From a virus, in IMG/VR virus record IMGVR_UViG_3300025722_000002, positions 1-27,297 of that record: a stretch of 27,297 bases of DNA. One strand, 5' to 3'. The position numbers and the translations under genes are program-made. The notes beneath the pieces are model-generated. The model was not told the DNA's origin. It did not search any database and saw nothing but the letters and a program-made list of their open reading frames with translations. Positions within the stretch are counted from its first letter, which is position 1, and the number at the start of each line of letters is the position of its first letter. Positions 24,323-27,297 of the stretch are shown here, one piece after another.

Positions 24323-25666
24323 ATGACCATACCTGCTGGCCAGACCCCACTCAACAACCACACCGCCAATGGCGTCACCGCGGCGTGGAACTACACGTTC
24401 AAGATCGGCTTGAAGACCGACCTACTGGTGACCACGACTGACACTCTGGGCGTTGTCACCACGCACGTGGTTGATGTCGACTACACGGTCACTGGGGTTG
24501 GCGTGGACGCCGGCGGCCAGGTCGTTTTCGTTACGCCACCAACAAACCTCCACGTCATCGCGATTGAGGACAATCCGCCTACGTCGCAGATCATCCCGTT
24601 CGCTACCGTCGGCGACTTCCGCGGCTCGTTGCATGAGAACGCATTCGACAAGGTCACGCGGGTGGTGCGCAAGGCTGACTTCACTGTCAACCGGGCCATC
24701 CATTTGCCGACGGCCGCTGACCCACTATTCAGTGGCACCATGCCGTTGCCGGCCGGTAACGGTGGCAAGTTGTTAGCCCTGGCAGCCGATGCGCTGGGCG
24801 TGCAGTACCTGAGCGCTGCAGATGTTGACCTGGCGCTAGTGACGGCATACATGCAGACCCTGCTGTTAGAGACTACGGCTGCAGCGGCAAGGGCAAATCT
24901 GGGGATTGTCGAGTTCGGCCGGATAAACGATCACGGCTTCTCGGTGGCCAACGGCACTGATGCCGATCATGACCTGGATATAGGTGCCGGTGGGTGCTGG
25001 GATAGCACCAGCACTGAGTACATCACCTATGCTGCTGCTACGATTGTGTGTGATGCGCTGTGGAGCGGAGCGGGGAACTTAGACACCGGAGTTATCCCTG
25101 CTAGCGACATTCTGTACCTGTACGTTACGCACGATGCAGCCCAGGCAAATTCGATTGTGGTGTGCAGTACCAGCGCGACTTGGGCGGGCGTAACTAAGCA
25201 GAGCGGGTTCACTCTTGGTAGGCGGATTGGAGCGGTTTCGACCGACGCCTCGAACAATTTGCACGGTTTCGATGAGAGTGCCGGACACTATCGGTTTACT
25301 ATCCCACTAACCCAAATATCCACAACCGCATGGACGCAGAGCGTCTTAACGTTGTTTACATGTGCGGCTGCTCCGGCACATTCGGTTGTGTTTGGCAACA
25401 TGTACGTCGCGAACAACATCTACGCGGGAAACCTAATAGGCGGTATCGGGGCAGCATCGGAGTCGGGGAACGGGACCAACTACTTCAACGAGATTGGGCA
25501 CACCGCGGTCAATGGCACGCTCGTGGGCACGCTATCTGGAGCCTTTGCGATGCGCCTCGACGCAAACCAACAGATGACCGGCTCCCGGTATGCGCTCACC
25601 GGCATACCTACGGCGAACGTGGGGATAAATAGCTACATGTTCACAGATAGATTCTCAGAGGTATAG
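24323..25666 (+). CDS. Tail fibre protein with T7 gp17-type anchor
   Basis: A 447-aa receptor-binding protein. Residues 1-~130 match the T7 tail fibre N-terminal domain that attaches to the tail: 'WNYTFKIGLKTDLLVTTTD', 'DYTVTGVGVDAGGQVVF', 'IEDNPPTSQIIPF' and 'LHENAFDKVTRVVR'. Residues ~175-200 form a short helical linker ('MQTLLLETTAAAARANLGI'). Residues ~200-447 are beta-rich and unlike T7, with 'YLYVTHDAAQANSIVVCS' and 'GFTLGRRIGAV', and presumably bind the host surface. GGAG at 24311-24314 precedes the start. The distal part is less GC-rich than the anchor, consistent with exchange of the receptor-binding region. Confidence 0.85.
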   Translation: MTIPAGQTPLNNHTANGVTAAWNYTFKIGLKTDLLVTTTDTLGVVTTHVVDVDYTVTGVGVDAGGQVVFVTPPTNLHVIAIEDNPPTSQIIPFATVGDFRGSLHENAFDKVTRVVRKADFTVNRAIHLPTAADPLFSGTMPLPAGNGGKLLALAADALGVQYLSAADVDLALVTAYMQTLLLETTAAAARANLGIVEFGRINDHGFSVANGTDADHDLDIGAGGCWDSTSTEYITYAAATIVCDALWSGAGNLDTGVIPASDILYLYVTHDAAQANSIVVCSTSATWAGVTKQSGFTLGRRIGAVSTDASNNLHGFDESAGHYRFTIPLTQISTTAWTQSVLTLFTCAAAPAHSVVFGNMYVANNIYAGNLIGGIGAASESGNGTNYFNEIGHTAVNGTLVGTLSGAFAMRLDANQQMTGSRYALTGIPTANVGINSYMFTDRFSEV

Positions 25667-25670
25667 AGAC

Positions 25671-26018
25671 ATGGGAATGGTTGCAGACATAGATGTTGAT
25701 CGGAAGTTGCTCCAATGGGGTGACGAGCGGAATACTAAACCACCGGGGACCGTCAGCAGGATGCCCTCGCCAACAGAGCCCGATGGGGATGTTCTCGCTG
25801 CTGACGGAATGAGCTGGGAGAGAAGCGATCCTGACCGCGACAAGCGGTTGGCCATTGATTCCGAGCTACTCGCAACGGACGCCAAGTTGGTCCGGCGAAT
25901 GGAAGATTATTTCAGCCAACCAGGAATGATTGGCACTCTCGACCAATCGTTTCGGGATGACATCAGCGCACGAGTGGCCAAGCGTACGGAGCGTGGCGCG
26001 CTGCGCCAACCTGTATAA
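25671..26018 (+). CDS. Hypothetical protein downstream of the tail fibre
   Basis: A 115-aa hydrophilic protein starting at ATG 25671, 4 bases after the fibre stop, with AGAGG at 25657-25661; a second in-frame ATG at 25677 is possible. It has 'DVDRKLLQWGDE' followed by a Pro-rich 'PPGTVSRMPSPTEPDG' stretch, then a charged helical second half. The Trp-Gly followed by Pro-Ser layout faintly recalls small phage proteins of the antitermination type, but the match is too weak to assign. Base composition resembles the distal fibre rather than the core genes, so the two may travel together; a fibre chaperone is one possibility. Confidence 0.65.
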   Translation: MGMVADIDVDRKLLQWGDERNTKPPGTVSRMPSPTEPDGDVLAADGMSWERSDPDRDKRLAIDSELLATDAKLVRRMEDYFSQPGMIGTLDQSFRDDISARVAKRTERGALRQPV

Positions 26019-26039
26019 CCAAGCAACCAGGAGACCGTC

Positions 26040-26432
26040 ATGCTAAGCGCAATTCTGGGCATCGTTCCCAGCATCATCGACAAGATTATCCCTGATCCGC
26101 AGGCAGCGATGGAAGCTAAGCTGAAGCTTGTAGAGCTGACGCAGGCTGGCGAGCTGAAGTCCCTTGAGGGGCAGATAGCGATCATCACTGCGGAGGCGTC
26201 GTCTCAGCACTGGCTGACTGCCAACTGGCGACCCATCACGATGCTGGTGTTCGTGGTCATCATCGCGAACAACTACATCATCTACCCGTACCTCTCGTTG
26301 TTCTGGCCGGAAGCGCCGACGCTTGAGATTCCACCGGACATGTGGGGGCTGCTCAAGATAGGCCTGGGTGGTTACGTTGTCGGCAGATCAGCCGAGAAGG
26401 CCGTCACGGCATGGAAGGCGCCTAAGGGGTAG
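26040..26432 (+). CDS. Holin (GTA-type three-TM family)
   Basis: A 130-aa membrane protein. A first hydrophobic helix at residues 1-17 ('MLSAILGIVPSIIDKII') is followed by a charged helix (25-55), then 'NWRP' (62-65), a clear membrane span (66-88, 'ITMLVFVVIIANNYIIYPYL') and a second Gly-rich span (101-117), ending in a basic tail. The 'W-R-P-I-T-M-L-V-F-V' segment and the closing 'IGLGGYVVGRSAEK' are typical of the GTA_holin_3TM family. Such holins permeabilise the inner membrane to time lysis. AGGAGA at 26029-26034 is the ribosome binding site. No endolysin is adjacent. Confidence 0.85.
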   Translation: MLSAILGIVPSIIDKIIPDPQAAMEAKLKLVELTQAGELKSLEGQIAIITAEASSQHWLTANWRPITMLVFVVIIANNYIIYPYLSLFWPEAPTLEIPPDMWGLLKIGLGGYVVGRSAEKAVTAWKAPKG

Positions 26433-26487
26433 CCGGGTGAACACACTTGCAGGCAGGTGCCGAAGGAAACACCCAAGGAATGTAGGA

Positions 26488-26907
26488 ATGAGCGAGAAGA
26501 AGCAGGTCATAGTTGAGCATGCGGCGAGCGCCGGCATGTTCGGTGAGTTCGGTATGGTGGCAATAGCGACCATCACCGGGCTGTTGCTCACTGCGTTTGG
26601 CTGGGTGTTCAAGCGCCAGGTCAGGGCCATCGACAATCTAGCCGAGAAGAAGGCCGACAAGACCGAGATGGCCGCGGCTCTCGATGGCGTGCACACCGCG
26701 CTGCGCGACAACGCCACGCTAATGCGGGAGGACATGACGGTCATCAGGACGTCGGTCATCGAGGGGGGCAAGAAGCGCGACGCCGATCTGATACGCACTG
26801 CCGAAGCTCAGTCTGATGCGCTCACACGCCTGGCCGACTCTCAGGCCAAGGAGACGACCCGCATCCACGAGCGCATCGACCGCCTGAACCAACGCACCGG
26901 AGACTAG
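26488..26907 (+). CDS. Membrane-anchored coiled-coil protein, probable lysis-module component
   Basis: A 139-aa protein: a short polar start, one membrane span (residues ~21-41, 'FGMVAIATITGLLLTAFGWVF'), then a charged coiled-coil to the end. The layout could suit an inner-membrane spanin, an antiholin or a holin-associated protein. However, the Lys/Arg cluster just after the span ('KRQVR') favours a cytoplasmic C-terminus, which argues against a spanin. No nested lipoprotein partner was seen. I chose ATG 26488 because of AAGGAA (26475-26480); a GTG at 26437, in frame and preceded by AAGGGG (26424-26429), is an alternative adding 17 residues. It follows the holin by 55 bases and ends the + strand block. 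Confidence 0.75.
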   Translation: MSEKKQVIVEHAASAGMFGEFGMVAIATITGLLLTAFGWVFKRQVRAIDNLAEKKADKTEMAAALDGVHTALRDNATLMREDMTVIRTSVIEGGKKRDADLIRTAEAQSDALTRLADSQAKETTRIHERIDRLNQRTGD

Positions 26908-26912
26908 AACGA

Positions 26913-26942
26913 CAAACGCCCCAGCTGAGGCCAGGGCGTTTG
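26913..26942. terminator. Intrinsic-type hairpin ending the + strand block (possibly bidirectional)
   Basis: CAAACGCCC (26913-26921) pairs perfectly with GGGCGTTTG (26934-26942), a 9-bp stem with a 12-base loop. It begins 6 bases after the last + strand stop. The A-run of the left arm and T-run of the right arm give a short T stretch in either direction, so it could stop transcripts from both sides of this convergent junction. Confidence 0.7.
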
Positions 26943-27035
26943 AAGGGCTTGAGTTTACTAGGGGCAGACTAACTAGCCGGATCATCATCACCGACGCACC
27001 GCCCTGACTTTGCCAGTCACGTTCTAATGTTAGGT

Positions 27036-27075
27036 GCGGCACCTCCACGGGGCCCAAAACCCCGCGAGGTGCCGC
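27036..27075. terminator. Very stable GC-rich hairpin in the convergent intergenic region
   Basis: GCGGCACCTC (27036-27045) pairs with GAGGTGCCGC (27066-27075). After a small internal mismatch, CGGGG (27048-27052) pairs with CCCCG (27060-27064) around a CCCAAAA loop, giving 15 base pairs. It lies 23 bases beyond the minus-strand stop codon, as a terminator for that gene would. No T tract follows on either strand. The rest of 26943-27098 holds only two minor inverted repeats (27005-27019 TGACT/AGTCA; 27024-27033 CTAA/TTAG) and no gene. Confidence 0.55.
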
Positions 27076-27098
27076 GGAGCGCACGGAGACGCGCACGC

Positions 27099-27297
27099 TC
27101 AGATGGGCGGCATGTCCTCAGGCGCGGACGACGTGTCACCCGCGTCGGATTGTGCACCACTGCCGGCCGCGGGGTCACTTGTTTCTGTAACCGTAGCGTC
27201 TTCAATGTCACCGCTCTTGGCGTCGCCCATGACGGTGGCCTGGCCGGTGGTCGAGTTGCCCACGCCGCCCGGGCCGTGGCCGCCGCTGCCGGCGCGG
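27099..27297 (-). CDS. C-terminal end of a minus-strand gene (start outside window)
   Basis: Reading the minus strand from the right edge, a frame is open for 65 codons and stops at TGA (27101-27099). The product is a Gly-rich then acidic, Thr/Ser/Ala/Asp-rich tail with 'GNSTTGQATVMGDAK', 'SGDIEDATVTETSDPAAG' and a last segment 'SSAPEDMPPI'. Codons end mostly in G or C, as in the confirmed genes. The competing minus-strand frame over 27017-27211 is Arg-rich and looks like a shadow. The tail is probably disordered and I cannot name the protein. It marks a convergent gene block, possibly the next functional module. Confidence 0.6.
   Translation of the reverse strand, partial: RAGSGGHGPGGVGNSTTGQATVMGDAKSGDIEDATVTETSDPAAGSGAQSDAGDTSSAPEDMPPI

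Noticed and set aside
26368-26487. Extension of the membrane coiled-coil gene to ATG 26368
   Set aside because: It overlaps the holin C-terminus out of frame and is Arg-rich. ATG 26488 (or GTG 26437) is better placed.
27017-27211. 64-aa minus-strand frame
   Set aside because: Arg/Pro-rich, runs through the stable hairpin, and competes with a better minus-strand frame that remains open to the window edge.

Overview
The window is one gene-dense, virion-structural and lysis segment of a tailed bacteriophage with a short-tail (podovirus) plan. It is GC-rich, near 60-65% by eye, and nearly every gene lies on the + strand with tight or overlapping junctions. I see no tRNA, rRNA, CRISPR array, insertion sequence or integrase. 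GC content and protein families fit a proteobacterial host, but nothing here names it. Terminase, portal, replication genes and a recognisable endolysin are not in the window.

Head module (1-2945): the end of a Bbp19-like protein, a scaffolding protein, the major capsid protein, a Bbp16-like capsid cement protein, a hairpin, and a small unknown protein. The capsid and cement proteins resemble those of Bordetella phage BPP-1.

Tail and ejection module (2949-16607): T7-like tail tubular proteins A and B, a T7 gp13-like protein, gp14-like and gp15-like internal virion proteins, a third ejection-type protein of 915 aa, a small coiled-coil protein, two large beta-rich virion or tail proteins, and a 79-aa protein. 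Most junctions overlap by 1-8 bases, so the block is probably translationally coupled.

Giant gene (16611-24320): a 2569-aa 'polyvalent' protein. It has a ParB-like motif, a region resembling HhH-GPD DNA glycosylases, two HExxH zinc-peptidase motifs, long helical regions and a hydrophobic C-terminus. It is probably packaged and ejected with the genome. A 73-aa gene (18700-18921) with its own strong ribosome binding site appears to be nested out of frame inside it. This is the most unusual signal in the window.

Adsorption and lysis module (24323-26907): a tail fibre with a T7-type anchor and an unrelated distal part, a small unknown gene, a three-TM-family holin and a membrane-anchored coiled-coil protein. 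Then come a bidirectional-looking terminator, a strong GC-rich hairpin, and the C-terminal end of a minus-strand gene running off the right edge.

The hexamer CTCGAG occurs about 60 times, far more than base composition predicts. It is absent from 11982-16607 and from about 23450 to the end, which suggests that the tail-protein and adsorption/lysis blocks have a different recent history from the core.
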